DNA of 6,839 nt from an uncultured Cardiobacterium sp. (GTDB lineage Bacteria > Pseudomonadota > Gammaproteobacteria > Cardiobacteriales > Cardiobacteriaceae). Both the position numbers and the translations under genes were made by a program. Location of the stretch: assembly GCF_938028185.1 (NCBI RefSeq), contig NZ_CALJAH010000041.1:1-6839 (forward strand), written 5' to 3'. The notes beneath the pieces are model-generated. The model worked only from the letters and a program-made list of their open reading frames with translations, was not told where the DNA came from and did not search any database. How positions within the stretch are numbered: position 1 is the first letter of the stretch; each line of letters opens with the position of its first letter. Positions 1 to 6,118 of this stretch are shown here, piece by piece.

Positions 1-478
1 TGCAGCTAATCAGTCTGCCGCTCGCCGGGTTATTGATGATTTGCCGGAGTTTCTCGATGTAAGGCGAGTGCAGCGCTTGCAGACCGATAAAGGTGCGGCA
101 ATAGTAGTGCGCGGCGATTTCTTGCAGGATGCGCGCCTCGCCGGGATGGGTGCCCAGCGGCCATTCGCAGTAGATGGCTTTGCCGAAGGGCGCGATTTGT
201 TCGATGAGGGCGTGGTGTTGCGGCAGTTTGACCGCGACGACGAGCAGGTCAATGTCGTCGCGCGCGGCAAGGGCGGCGGCATCGTCGCTGTAATACGGCA
301 CGCCGTATTTTTCCGCCGCTTTTTGCGCGGTTGCCATGCTGCTGGCGGTGAGCCCCTGGATGGCAAAGTGGTCAGGGAGCTTCTGCAACGCCGGGTAATG
401 CGCCATCGCCGCCCAGCCGCCATCGGCGCTCAGGCCGATGATGCCGACGTTGATTTTTTTGGGGATTGCTTGGGTCAT
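1..478 (-). CDS. Gal80-like Gfo/Idh/MocA family oxidoreductase, N-terminal part (runs off window edge)
   Basis: The reading frame is open from the ATG at 478 to the window edge, giving 159 residues of a protein whose family is usually 350-400 residues, so only the NAD(P)-binding Rossmann half is present. Visible marks are a beta strand and glycine-rich turn at residues 10-21 (INVGIIGLSADGG), VAVKLPQHH at 81-89, and CEWPLG at 104-109 followed by a helix and an IGLQALHSPYI strand-helix near 131-141. The last two blocks resemble yeast Gal80 (VKVPEH, EWAL, LQGRKSPYI) as I remember it. Most Gfo/Idh enzymes have EKP, with a lysine contributing to catalysis; here Trp106 replaces it, as in the Gal80 branch, so this may be an atypical dehydrogenase or a ligand-sensing protein. 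The substrate is unknown. The start is preceded by no strong Shine-Dalgarno, only an A/G-rich GAAGAACACG stretch. The NTF2-like gene lies 84 bp upstream on the same strand. Family assignment is firm; function is not. Confidence 0.88.
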   Translation of the reverse strand, partial: MTQAIPKKINVGIIGLSADGGWAAMAHYPALQKLPDHFAIQGLTASSMATAQKAAEKYGVPYYSDDAAALAARDDIDLLVVAVKLPQHHALIEQIAPFGKAIYCEWPLGTHPGEARILQEIAAHYYCRTFIGLQALHSPYIEKLRQIINNPASGRLISC

Positions 479-525
479 GGTCGGTTTTCGTGTTCTTCGG
501 GTGGATGGTTTTGGGTTTATGGTTT

Positions 526-556
526 TACATACAGGGTAGCGACTATGGTGTATGTA
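526..556. promoter_or_regulatory. Operator-like inverted repeat, copy 1 (upstream of the Gal80-like gene)
   Basis: TACATACA (526-533) and its perfect reverse complement TGTATGTA (549-556) are separated by 15 nt. The motif sits between the stop of the NTF2-like gene and the ATG at 478, 47 nt from that start. The same arms with the same 15-nt spacing occur at 1035-1065 ahead of the NTF2-like gene, while the spacer sequences differ. The conserved block extends past the arms: read on the minus strand, ATATACATACACC on one side and CCTGTATGTAAA on the other. Conserved arms with a diverged spacer suggest a dimeric regulator binding about two helical turns apart. The regulator is not identifiable from this window. 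Confidence 0.55.
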
Positions 557-562
557 TATTTG

Positions 563-976
563 TCATGCCTGCTTCGCCAGCGCCGAGGCTATCAGCATTT
601 GTGTGCCGAACCAGCCCCAGTAGATGCGGTGCTGGCGGATTTTGCCGTCCGCCAGTTCCATCAGTTCGAGGATGTCGATTTGTTCGCCGTCCGGGGTGTG
701 GCGCGGGTATTCCCACACCAGCAGGTTGCCGCTTGCGAGGTAGCGACCGTCGCGGTACCAGCGCACCAGTTCGTTCGGGCGGCGGCGCGTGCCTTCTTCA
801 AGGAAGGCCTGTATTTCCGCGCGGCCACGCAGCACGCCGCTCGCGCGCGCCATGATGACGGGGACAAGCGGCGATTCAAATTCGGCGTCGTCGTGGTAGA
901 GGGCAATCAGCGCGGCGGTGTCGCGGTTTTTGGCAGCTGTGTGCCAGGCTTCGTAGATGTGTTGGGCGTCTGTCAT
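563..976 (-). CDS. NTF2-like / SnoaL-like family protein, 137 aa
   Basis: This is a complete small single-domain protein of the usual length for the NTF2-like alpha+beta cone fold (about 130-150 residues). Typical features are the N-terminal helix with IYEAWHTAAKNRDTAALIALY (7-27), the strand motif LYHDDAEFESPLV (26-38), the GVLRGRAEIQAFLEEG turn-helix (47-62), and the C-terminal strands DILELMELADGKIRQHRIYW (101-120). Members bind or isomerise small hydrophobic substrates, or are ligand-binding subunits; the ligand cannot be read from sequence. I chose the ATG at 976 because an in-frame start at 1030 would add 18 residues encoded by the REP-like hairpin. There is no Shine-Dalgarno: an A8 run at 979-986 occupies its place. 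The gene stands between two copies of an operator-like motif and precedes the Gal80-like gene, suggesting joint regulation in one small catabolic or detoxifying unit (inference). Confidence 0.85.
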   Translation of the reverse strand: MTDAQHIYEAWHTAAKNRDTAALIALYHDDAEFESPLVPVIMARASGVLRGRAEIQAFLEEGTRRRPNELVRWYRDGRYLASGNLLVWEYPRHTPDGEQIDILELMELADGKIRQHRIYWGWFGTQMLIASALAKQA

Positions 977-995
977 GGTTTTTTTTCGGGTTTTC

Positions 996-1118
996 GTAGG
1001 GTGGGGCTTGCCCCACCGGCTGCAGTTCACGGTTTACATACAGGATGGCGGGAGGGGTGTATGTATATGTTGGGTTGTCTGTCATTCAGTTGTCGCGGTG
1101 GGGCAAGCCCCACCCTAC
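996..1118. repeat. REPIN-like element: two inverted 22-bp REP-type hairpins
   Basis: A 22-bp sequence at 996-1017 reappears exactly as its reverse complement at 1097-1118. Each copy contains a near-perfect 18-nt hairpin, GGTGGGGCTTGCCCCACC at 1000-1017 and GGTGGGGCAAGCCCCACC at 1097-1114 (8-bp arms, 2-nt centre), with a GTAG/CTAC tail facing outwards. Two REPs in opposite orientation about 80 bp apart is the REPIN layout, typically mobilised in trans by a RAYT (TnpA_REP) transposase. No such transposase is encoded here. The element lies between sufB and the NTF2-like gene and encloses operator copy 2. It could also act as a bidirectional transcription or mRNA-processing signal. The pair is seen directly; the REPIN interpretation is inference. 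Confidence 0.7.
1035..1065. promoter_or_regulatory. Operator-like inverted repeat, copy 2 (upstream of the NTF2-like gene)
   Basis: TACATACA (1035-1042), a 15-nt spacer, then TGTATGTA (1058-1065) form the same 31-bp inverted repeat as at 526-556. It lies 58 nt upstream of the ATG at 976 and inside the REP-flanked segment. The spacer here is G-rich on the plus strand and unlike that of copy 1, whereas arms and flanks (minus strand ATATACATACACC and CCTGTATGTAAACC) match. No convincing -35/-10 pair was found around it, so the promoter position is open. Confidence 0.55.
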
Positions 1119-1121
1119 ATA

Positions 1122-1155
1122 CTCCCTGTCCCGTCTCCCACAGGGGGAGGGGGGA
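1122..1155. repeat. Degenerate GC-rich intergenic repeat (CTCCC...GGGGGAGGGG type)
   Basis: The stretch runs CTCCCTGTCCCGTCTCCC, ACA, then GGGGGAGGGGGGAA, and can fold through CTCCC/GGGAG arms. Read on the minus strand it follows the order CCCCTCCCCC, short centre, GGGAG, then a second GGGACAGGGAG block. The repeat at 6791-6839 has the same architecture on the opposite strand, so both probably belong to one dispersed intergenic family. It lies just beyond the sufB stop codon. Confidence 0.45.
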
Positions 1156-1171
1156 ATGGCTGCGCCACCCC

Positions 1172-1190
1172 ACCCTGCGTTATTCAGGGT
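1172..1190 (-). terminator. Weak hairpin at the sufB stop codon
   Basis: ACCCTG (1172-1177) and CAGGGT (1185-1190) form a 6-bp stem with a 7-nt loop that includes part of the sufB stop codon. No T tract follows on the minus strand, so it is not a canonical intrinsic terminator. Termination after sufB, if it happens, may rely on this hairpin together with the GC-rich repeats further on. Confidence 0.25.
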
Positions 1191-2632
1191 TAGCCGACGC
1201 TGCCTTCCAGTTTCAGCTCTATCAGCCGCTGCGCCTCGACCGCAAATTCCATCGGCAATTCCTGGAAGATTTCTTTGCAGAAGCCATTGACGATGAGGCT
1301 GACCGCGTCTTCTTCGGAGAGGCCGCGTTGCATACAGTAGAAAATCTGGTCTTCGCCGATTTTCGCGGTGGTCGCTTCGTGTTCGACTTGCGCCGTCGGG
1401 TTTTGCACCATGAGATACGGGAAGGTGTGTGCGCCGCAGTCGCTGCCGATGAGGAGCGAGTCGCATTGGGAGAAGTTGCGCGCGTTTTCCGCCCCCGGCA
1501 GGATTTTGACCAGTCCCCGGTAGGCGTTTTGCGCCTGTCCGAGCGAGATGCCTTTGGAGATGATGGTGGATTTGGTGTTTTTGCCGATGTGGATCATTTT
1601 CGAACCGGTGTCGGCCTGCTGGTAGTCGCGCGCGAGTGCCACCGAGTAGAACTCGCCGATGCTGTCGTCGCCTTTCAGCACCACGCCGGGGTATTTCCAG
1701 GTAATCGCCGAGCCGGTTTCCACCTGCGTCCACGAGATTTTGCTGCGCGCGCCTTCGCACAGGCCGCGTTTGGTGACGAAGTTGTAGATGCCGCCGTTGC
1801 CGTCCTTGTCGCCGGGAAACCAGTTCTGCACGGTGGAGTATTTCACCTCGGCGTCTTCGTGGGCGATGATTTCGACGATGGCGGCGTGCAGCTGGTGTTC
1901 TTCGCGTTTCGGCGCGGTGCAGCCTTCGAGGTAGGAGACGTAGGCGCCACGGTCGGCGATGATGAGGGTGCGCTCGAACTGGCCAGTGTTGGCGGCGTTG
2001 ATGCGGAAGTAGGTGGAAAGCTCCATCGGGCAGCGCACGCCGGGCGGGATGTAGCAAAACGAGCCATCGCTGAAGACGGCGGAGTTGAGCGCGGCGAAGT
2101 AGTTGTCGTCCATGCGCACCACGCTGCCCAGGTATTGGCGCACGAGTTCCGGGTGTTCGCGCACCGCTTCGGAGAAGGCGCAGAAGATGATGCCTTCTTT
2201 GCCGAGGCGCTCTTTGAAACTGGTGGCGACCGAGACGGAGTCAAAGACGGCATCAACGGCGACGCCAGCAAGCATTTCCCGCTCTTGTAGCGGGATACCG
2301 AGTTTTTCGTAGGTGCGCAGCAGTTCGGGATCGACTTCGTCCAGCGATTTCGGCCCTTCTTTTTTGTTTTTCGGCGCGGAGTAGTAGGAGATCGCCTGAT
2401 AGTCAATCGGCTTGATGTTGAGGTGTCCCCAGTCGGGTTGTTCCAGCGTCAGCCAGTGGCGGTAGGCGGCAAGGCGGAATTCGAGCAGCCAGTCCGGCTC
2501 GTTTTTCATGCGCGAGATGTGGGTGATGACGCCTTCGTCCAGCCCCGGCGGCAGGGTGTCTTGTTCGATGTGGGTTTCAAAGCCGTACTGGTATTCGGTT
2601 TCGGCGATTTTTTTCAGTTCTTCGTTGCTCAT
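1190..2632 (-). CDS. sufB: Fe-S cluster assembly scaffold protein SufB
   Basis: SufB is the core of the cytosolic SufBC2D complex, which builds Fe-S clusters from sulfur delivered by the SufS desulfurase and its partner, with SufC supplying ATPase activity. The 480 residues match the family length (E. coli about 495). Family marks include LPPGLDEGVITHIS (27-40), the DGSFCYIPPGVRCPMELSTY block (189-208), SYLEGCTAP with Cys238 (233-241), the beta-helix block ending SKGISLGQAQNAYRG, SQCDSLLIGS with Cys390, and VEHEATT with Glu419. Cys238, Cys390 and Glu419 correspond to E. coli Cys254, Cys405 and Glu434, residues used for sulfur acceptance and cluster assembly, so the protein should be active. 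Its ATG overlaps the regulator's stop by 4 nt (ATGA) and lacks a good ribosome-binding site of its own, suggesting translational coupling. Oddly, sufC, sufD and sufS do not follow; repeats and unrelated genes do. Confidence 0.97.
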   Translation of the reverse strand: MSNEELKKIAETEYQYGFETHIEQDTLPPGLDEGVITHISRMKNEPDWLLEFRLAAYRHWLTLEQPDWGHLNIKPIDYQAISYYSAPKNKKEGPKSLDEVDPELLRTYEKLGIPLQEREMLAGVAVDAVFDSVSVATSFKERLGKEGIIFCAFSEAVREHPELVRQYLGSVVRMDDNYFAALNSAVFSDGSFCYIPPGVRCPMELSTYFRINAANTGQFERTLIIADRGAYVSYLEGCTAPKREEHQLHAAIVEIIAHEDAEVKYSTVQNWFPGDKDGNGGIYNFVTKRGLCEGARSKISWTQVETGSAITWKYPGVVLKGDDSIGEFYSVALARDYQQADTGSKMIHIGKNTKSTIISKGISLGQAQNAYRGLVKILPGAENARNFSQCDSLLIGSDCGAHTFPYLMVQNPTAQVEHEATTAKIGEDQIFYCMQRGLSEEDAVSLIVNGFCKEIFQELPMEFAVEAQRLIELKLEGSVG

Positions 2633-3096
2633 GAGGCTTCTTGTTTGAGGTCGTTTTTGTCGGGGAATTGCAGGGTGCGTTCGCGCTGGCGGCGTTCAAA
2701 GCGCTGCATTTCCGCCAGCGTTTTTGCAGCGAGCATGGTGCGGATGTTGTCGTTGATTTCCAGCCAGAACGGGCTGAGGGTGCAGTGTTCGGCGAGCGCG
2801 CAGTTATGCTCGCTGCTGGCGCATTCGACCAGCTCCGGCGCGCCTTCTATCGCTTCGACGACTTCCAGCGCGGTGATGCTCTCCGGCGCGCGCGCGAGCT
2901 GGTAGCCGCCATGCGCGCCACGGATGGATTCGAGGATGCCTTGCTGGGTCAGGCGTTTTAGGACTTTGCCGGACATCGGCACGGCAATGCGCGCTTCTTT
3001 CGCAAGGGTCGCGGTGTTGCGCGCCGCGCCGTCGGCAGCAAGCACCGCGCCCAGCAGGAGGAAGGCGTACTCGCTTTCTTTGGTTATGCGCAGCAT
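2629..3096 (-). CDS. Rrf2-family SUF system Fe-S assembly transcriptional regulator
   Basis: This 155-residue Rrf2/IscR-type regulator starts with MLRITKESEYAFLLLGAVLA, the standard N-terminal helix of the gammaproteobacterial SUF regulator group. A winged helix-turn-helix spans about residues 26-68: TATLAKEARIAVPMSGKVLK carries the recognition region and GILESIRGAHGGYQLAR forms the wing. Three cysteines, Cys92, Cys99 and Cys105 (C-x6-C-x5-C), are the expected Fe-S cluster ligands. The protein most likely represses or activates the suf genes according to cluster occupancy. It is first in its operon, 80 bp from the tgpA stop, with its own promoter and a GGAG ribosome-binding site six to seven nt from the ATG, and it overlaps sufB by ATGA. 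IscR proper is longer-tailed and normally precedes iscS, so a SUF-specific regulator fits better. Autoregulation is likely for the family but no operator could be identified. Confidence 0.93.
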   Translation of the reverse strand: MLRITKESEYAFLLLGAVLAADGAARNTATLAKEARIAVPMSGKVLKRLTQQGILESIRGAHGGYQLARAPESITALEVVEAIEGAPELVECASSEHNCALAEHCTLSPFWLEINDNIRTMLAAKTLAEMQRFERRQRERTLQFPDKNDLKQEAS

Positions 3097-3101
3097 GGTT
3101 G

Positions 3102-3105
3102 CTCC
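3102..3105 (-). promoter_or_regulatory. Shine-Dalgarno of the Rrf2 regulator
   Basis: GGAG on the minus strand, five bases before the ATG boundary (GGAGCAACCATG), fixes the start at 3096. Confidence 0.7.
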
Positions 3106-3123
3106 AATCAGAACGGGGCGGGT

Positions 3124-3152
3124 ACTTTATGCCTTTTGCCAGGCGGGTGCAA
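3124..3152 (-). promoter_or_regulatory. Putative sigma70 promoter for the regulator-sufB operon
   Basis: On the minus strand TTGCAC (3147-3152) and TAAAGT (3124-3129) are separated by exactly 17 nt, with 3/6 and 4/6 matches to the -35 and -10 consensus. Transcription would begin about 20 nt before the first codon, just leaving room for the GGAG site. It lies in the 80-bp gap after tgpA, where no intrinsic terminator is evident, so read-through from tgpA cannot be excluded. Confidence 0.4.
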
Positions 3153-3176
3153 GTGAACGGTGCAGAAAAACTGGCG

Positions 3177-5171
3177 TTATAAGCGGATTCGTTTTAGCAA
3201 ACTCAACAGTTGCGACGCGTTATCATCTTCGCGGTAACGCAGCGATTCGTAGAGGGTCGCCGCCTGTTGCAGTTGTGCCGCCTGTTTGGCGCCCGCAGTC
3301 GCGGCGAGGCGGCGGAAGAAGACGGCGACAGATTCGGCGGTCGCCTTGCTGTAGCCGCGCTTTTCCCACGCCGCCAGTTTGCGCCGCAGCGCGCGGGCAA
3401 TGACATCGTCGTCGTGGCGCGGGCGGCGCGTCCAGTACCAGTAGAGGATGGCGCAGCCGATGGCGAGCAGTAGCGCCATGACGATGAATAGTCCCGCCGA
3501 ACCGAAGGCTTGCAAACCGAGGCCTTCGAGCAATCCCTGTTGTTGGTCGCGGTCGAGGTTGATGACCCAGTCCTGCCAGAAGGCTTGCGTTGCATCGATG
3601 GCATTGCGCAGCCAGGCGACAGCACCGAGGTTTTCGGCAATGCGGGTACCAAAGGCGCGGCTGTCTTCGCCGCTCAGGCTGTTGCCTGAAAGGCGACCTT
3701 GCAGGATACGGTCCGGGGCGACGGCGGCAGTCGGGTCGAAACGCACCCAGCCTTCGCCGTCAAGCCACAATTCTGTCCAGGCGTGCGCCGATTCTTCACG
3801 CACCACCCAGTCGCCAGTGAGCGGGTTGCGTTCGCCGCCCTGATAGCCGATGACCACCCGCGCCGGGATGCCAACACTGCGCGCTGCCAGCACCATCGCA
3901 CTGGCGTAGTGTTCGCAGAAGCCGATGCGGTCGCGGAAGAGGAACACTTCCGGGTTGCCCGCGCCGGGCGGCGGTTCGAGCGAGTAGTAGTATTCTTCTT
4001 CATGTAGCCGTTTGAGGAAACCTTCGGCGAAGCCGCGCGCCGTGCCGCCGTTTTCCTGAAGCAGACGTTGCGCCAGTCCCTGTGTCTGCGGGATGGTCAA
4101 TCCGGGTGGCAGTTGCAACGCATCCTGGCGGTCGCGCCGCGACAGTTCGCCGGTGGTGTGATAAGCGAGCGCCGAGGCGAGCCGGAAACGTTTGCCGGTC
4201 ACGCCGTTAGCCGCAGGAAACAGCGCAATCTGGTAGGCATGGCCGAGCGGCAGGTTATCCGGCAGTTGCTGCGGCAAATCCAGCGCGGGCAGCCATTTCA
4301 GCGACGACTTCACCAGCGTCGTTTCGTAGCGAACGATGCTGTCCTGTTGATAATCCACCGGTGCAGGCGGGCGAAAAGGGTCGCCACGGCGCTGCAACCA
4401 CTGCGTGCCGTCAAACTGCCACAGCACCGGGCCGCGCCAGTACAGGTTGCGGCTCTGCGGCACCTGGTCATGGTCAAAGCGGACGCGGAAGGCGATTTCG
4501 TTGGACTGCGCCAGCGACGACAAATCGCCCATGTTCATCTCGTCCGGCAGGCCGGTGACGGCACCCTTGCCCTGCTGCGGCATCCCCCACAGCGGCTGGA
4601 TGCGCGGGAAAAAGAAAAACATCGCTGCGGCAAAGGGTAGGGCGATGAGGAAAAGGCGCAGCAAATCGCGCCAGCGGGCGAACTGCACCCGCGCCCGCCC
4701 GCGTTGCTCGAAGCGCACCAGACCATGCACGCTGATGGCGAGGGCAAACAACAAATAGAGAAAAATCAGGATGGACTGCGAATACATCAAAAACGCCAGC
4801 ATCAGCAGCGTTTCCAGCAAAAACAGCACATGAACATCGCGGCGGTTGCGCGATTCCAGCAGCTTGCAGACGCTCATCGTCACCAGCAGCGCGACGAACG
4901 ACAGCGTCAGCCCCTGCGAGCGCAAGCCGCCATAAATCAAAAAAGCGCCCGTCAATATCAGGCCAATCGCAACGCCAATGGCGAGGCGCTCATCATCGCG
5001 GGCAATGGCGACGAATTTCAGCGCAATCGCCGCTGCCAGCAGCACGCCAAGCGCACTCGGCAAAAAGAAAAACAGCGGCAACGCCACCAGCGTAAACGTC
5101 GCGGTAATGCGCCGCCACTCGCGCCCGTCCAGCCGGTCCTGATACGCCTGCGCGCTCACCCAGCGAATCAT
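3177..5171 (-). CDS. tgpA: TgpA-like transglutaminase-domain membrane protein (DUF3488 / transglutaminase core / DUF4129)
   Basis: This 664-residue inner-membrane protein has the TgpA domain order. About seven hydrophobic segments lie between residues 22 and 187 (DUF3488). A large extracytoplasmic part follows, with a transglutaminase core at roughly 380-490, then one membrane helix at 558-580 and a cytoplasmic tail (590-664) of the DUF4129 type. The catalytic triad is intact: Cys419 in RIGFCEHYASAM, His463 in ESAHAWTE and Asp479 in VRFDPTAAV. The spacings of 44 and 16 residues equal those of Pseudomonas aeruginosa TgpA (Cys404, His448, Asp464), where the gene is essential. The periplasmic substrate is unknown; roles in envelope or peptidoglycan biology are proposed. 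The ATG overlaps the DUF58 stop (ATGA) and has a strong GGAGG site. It is the last gene of the yagU-DUF58-tgpA unit. Proteins of this fold may act as proteases or transglutaminases; the sequence does not say which. Confidence 0.93.
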   Translation of the reverse strand: MIRWVSAQAYQDRLDGREWRRITATFTLVALPLFFFLPSALGVLLAAAIALKFVAIARDDERLAIGVAIGLILTGAFLIYGGLRSQGLTLSFVALLVTMSVCKLLESRNRRDVHVLFLLETLLMLAFLMYSQSILIFLYLLFALAISVHGLVRFEQRGRARVQFARWRDLLRLFLIALPFAAAMFFFFPRIQPLWGMPQQGKGAVTGLPDEMNMGDLSSLAQSNEIAFRVRFDHDQVPQSRNLYWRGPVLWQFDGTQWLQRRGDPFRPPAPVDYQQDSIVRYETTLVKSSLKWLPALDLPQQLPDNLPLGHAYQIALFPAANGVTGKRFRLASALAYHTTGELSRRDRQDALQLPPGLTIPQTQGLAQRLLQENGGTARGFAEGFLKRLHEEEYYYSLEPPPGAGNPEVFLFRDRIGFCEHYASAMVLAARSVGIPARVVIGYQGGERNPLTGDWVVREESAHAWTELWLDGEGWVRFDPTAAVAPDRILQGRLSGNSLSGEDSRAFGTRIAENLGAVAWLRNAIDATQAFWQDWVINLDRDQQQGLLEGLGLQAFGSAGLFIVMALLLAIGCAILYWYWTRRPRHDDDVIARALRRKLAAWEKRGYSKATAESVAVFFRRLAATAGAKQAAQLQQAATLYESLRYREDDNASQLLSLLKRIRL

Positions 5172-6115
5172 GCCCCACCTCCGAACAGCGCCAGCGCGCG
5201 CAAACAGGCCTCGCGCTGCTCGCGCCCGTGACCAAAATCAAAATACTGCTGTTGCAGGCGCAGCGCGTAGGACAACCCCTGCGCCTCCGCCTCGACAATC
5301 CATTGGGCGAGCTGCGACAGGCGCTGCTCGGTGCCGCCGGGAATCGCGGCAAAATCGAGCAACAACTGCGGCGCGCCCTCCCCGGCAAACTGCTTCAGCA
5401 ACAGCTCGCCGCGACCATAACGCTTCCAGGCGACCCGCGACAGCGAATCGCCGAGTACATACGGACGCAAGCCGGACAACTCATCATCGCCCGACGTCGC
5501 GCCCTGCGCCTTGCCCTCGCCCTCAGCCGCCTGCCACGGCAGCGGCAAATCGCCCGCCGGACGCGGATAGACCAGCACCCGCGCTTCCAGCCACGTCCAC
5601 GACCAAGTGACAAACGCGCCGAGCGGATGCGTACAAAACACCTCCAGCGGCGCCATCGCGTGCCAGCCGCGTTGCCACGTCGCCTCGCGCAACACCACCC
5701 GTGCCGTCGCACCTGCCTGCAAATCATCACAGGCGACGCGCTGCTCCTCATTGCGCAAAAACACCAGCCCGCGCGCACGGCCATCGCGCTCGGTAATCGT
5801 CACCGTAAACGCCGCCTCGTCGCCCGCCCACACCGGCTCACCGCCCTGTGCGGCGAGCGACAGCCCGGACAACTGCCCGGCGGTAATCGTGCCGCCGAGC
5901 AAAAACACGGTAAAAGCGAGGAACGTCAGCGCATAACCGAGATTGAGCTGGTGATTCGCCGACCAGACGAACATCACCGCCAGCACCGCAAAAAAAGCAA
6001 GGCCGAAGCTCGTCGGCACCACCGGCATCCGCAGCGCCGAGGGCAAATCGCGGCTGGCGACGGCATAACGCTGCCGCGCCTGCCAGCGGGCACGGATTTT
6101 GTCCTCAATCGCCAT
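5168..6115 (-). CDS. DUF58 domain-containing membrane-anchored protein
   Basis: The protein has 315 residues, with a basic N-terminus, two membrane helices at about 36-52 and 58-76, and an extracytoplasmic or cytoplasmic beta-rich region. The DUF58 signature follows at 212-235 (ELSGLRPYVLGDSLSRVAWK, then RYGR). The C-terminal third, from KQFAGEGAPQLLLDFA on, resembles the start of a von Willebrand A-like fold but is short and lacks a clear DxSxS metal site. DUF58 proteins are almost always paired with a MoxR AAA+ ATPase and often with a TgpA-type transglutaminase, and are thought to assist maturation of membrane or envelope complexes. Here tgpA follows with an ATGA overlap, but the gene 3 nt upstream is yagU-like rather than moxR. 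There is no strong ribosome-binding site, so translation probably depends on coupling to the upstream gene. Function is inferred only from family context. Confidence 0.9.
   Translation of the reverse strand: MAIEDKIRARWQARQRYAVASRDLPSALRMPVVPTSFGLAFFAVLAVMFVWSANHQLNLGYALTFLAFTVFLLGGTITAGQLSGLSLAAQGGEPVWAGDEAAFTVTITERDGRARGLVFLRNEEQRVACDDLQAGATARVVLREATWQRGWHAMAPLEVFCTHPLGAFVTWSWTWLEARVLVYPRPAGDLPLPWQAAEGEGKAQGATSGDDELSGLRPYVLGDSLSRVAWKRYGRGELLLKQFAGEGAPQLLLDFAAIPGGTEQRLSQLAQWIVEAEAQGLSYALRLQQQYFDFGHGREQREACLRALALFGGGA
5178..5182 (-). promoter_or_regulatory. Strong Shine-Dalgarno of tgpA
   Basis: GGAGG on the minus strand lies six nt before the tgpA ATG, inside the last DUF58 codons. It supports the start at 5171 and the 4-nt overlap with DUF58. 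Confidence 0.75.
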
Positions 6116-6118
6116 GAA

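Noticed and set aside
977..1030. N-terminal extension of the NTF2-like protein from an upstream ATG
   Set aside because: The added residues are translated from the REP-like hairpin, and the family fold begins at the ATG at 976.
1086..2057. 323-codon second minus-strand frame inside sufB
   Set aside because: It is Arg/His/Pro-rich frame-shadow sequence of sufB, with no sign of an independent start or homology.
41..2290. 749-codon open frame on the plus strand opposite sufB and the two left-hand genes
   Set aside because: It crosses two intergenic regions and three recognisable minus-strand genes, has low-complexity Arg/Val/Ala/Phe-rich composition and no recognisable domain. It reflects stop-poor antisense frames of GC-rich codons.
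3097..3176. Intrinsic terminator between tgpA and the Rrf2 regulator
   Set aside because: Only a 4-bp GCCT/AGGC hairpin is visible and no T tract follows it.
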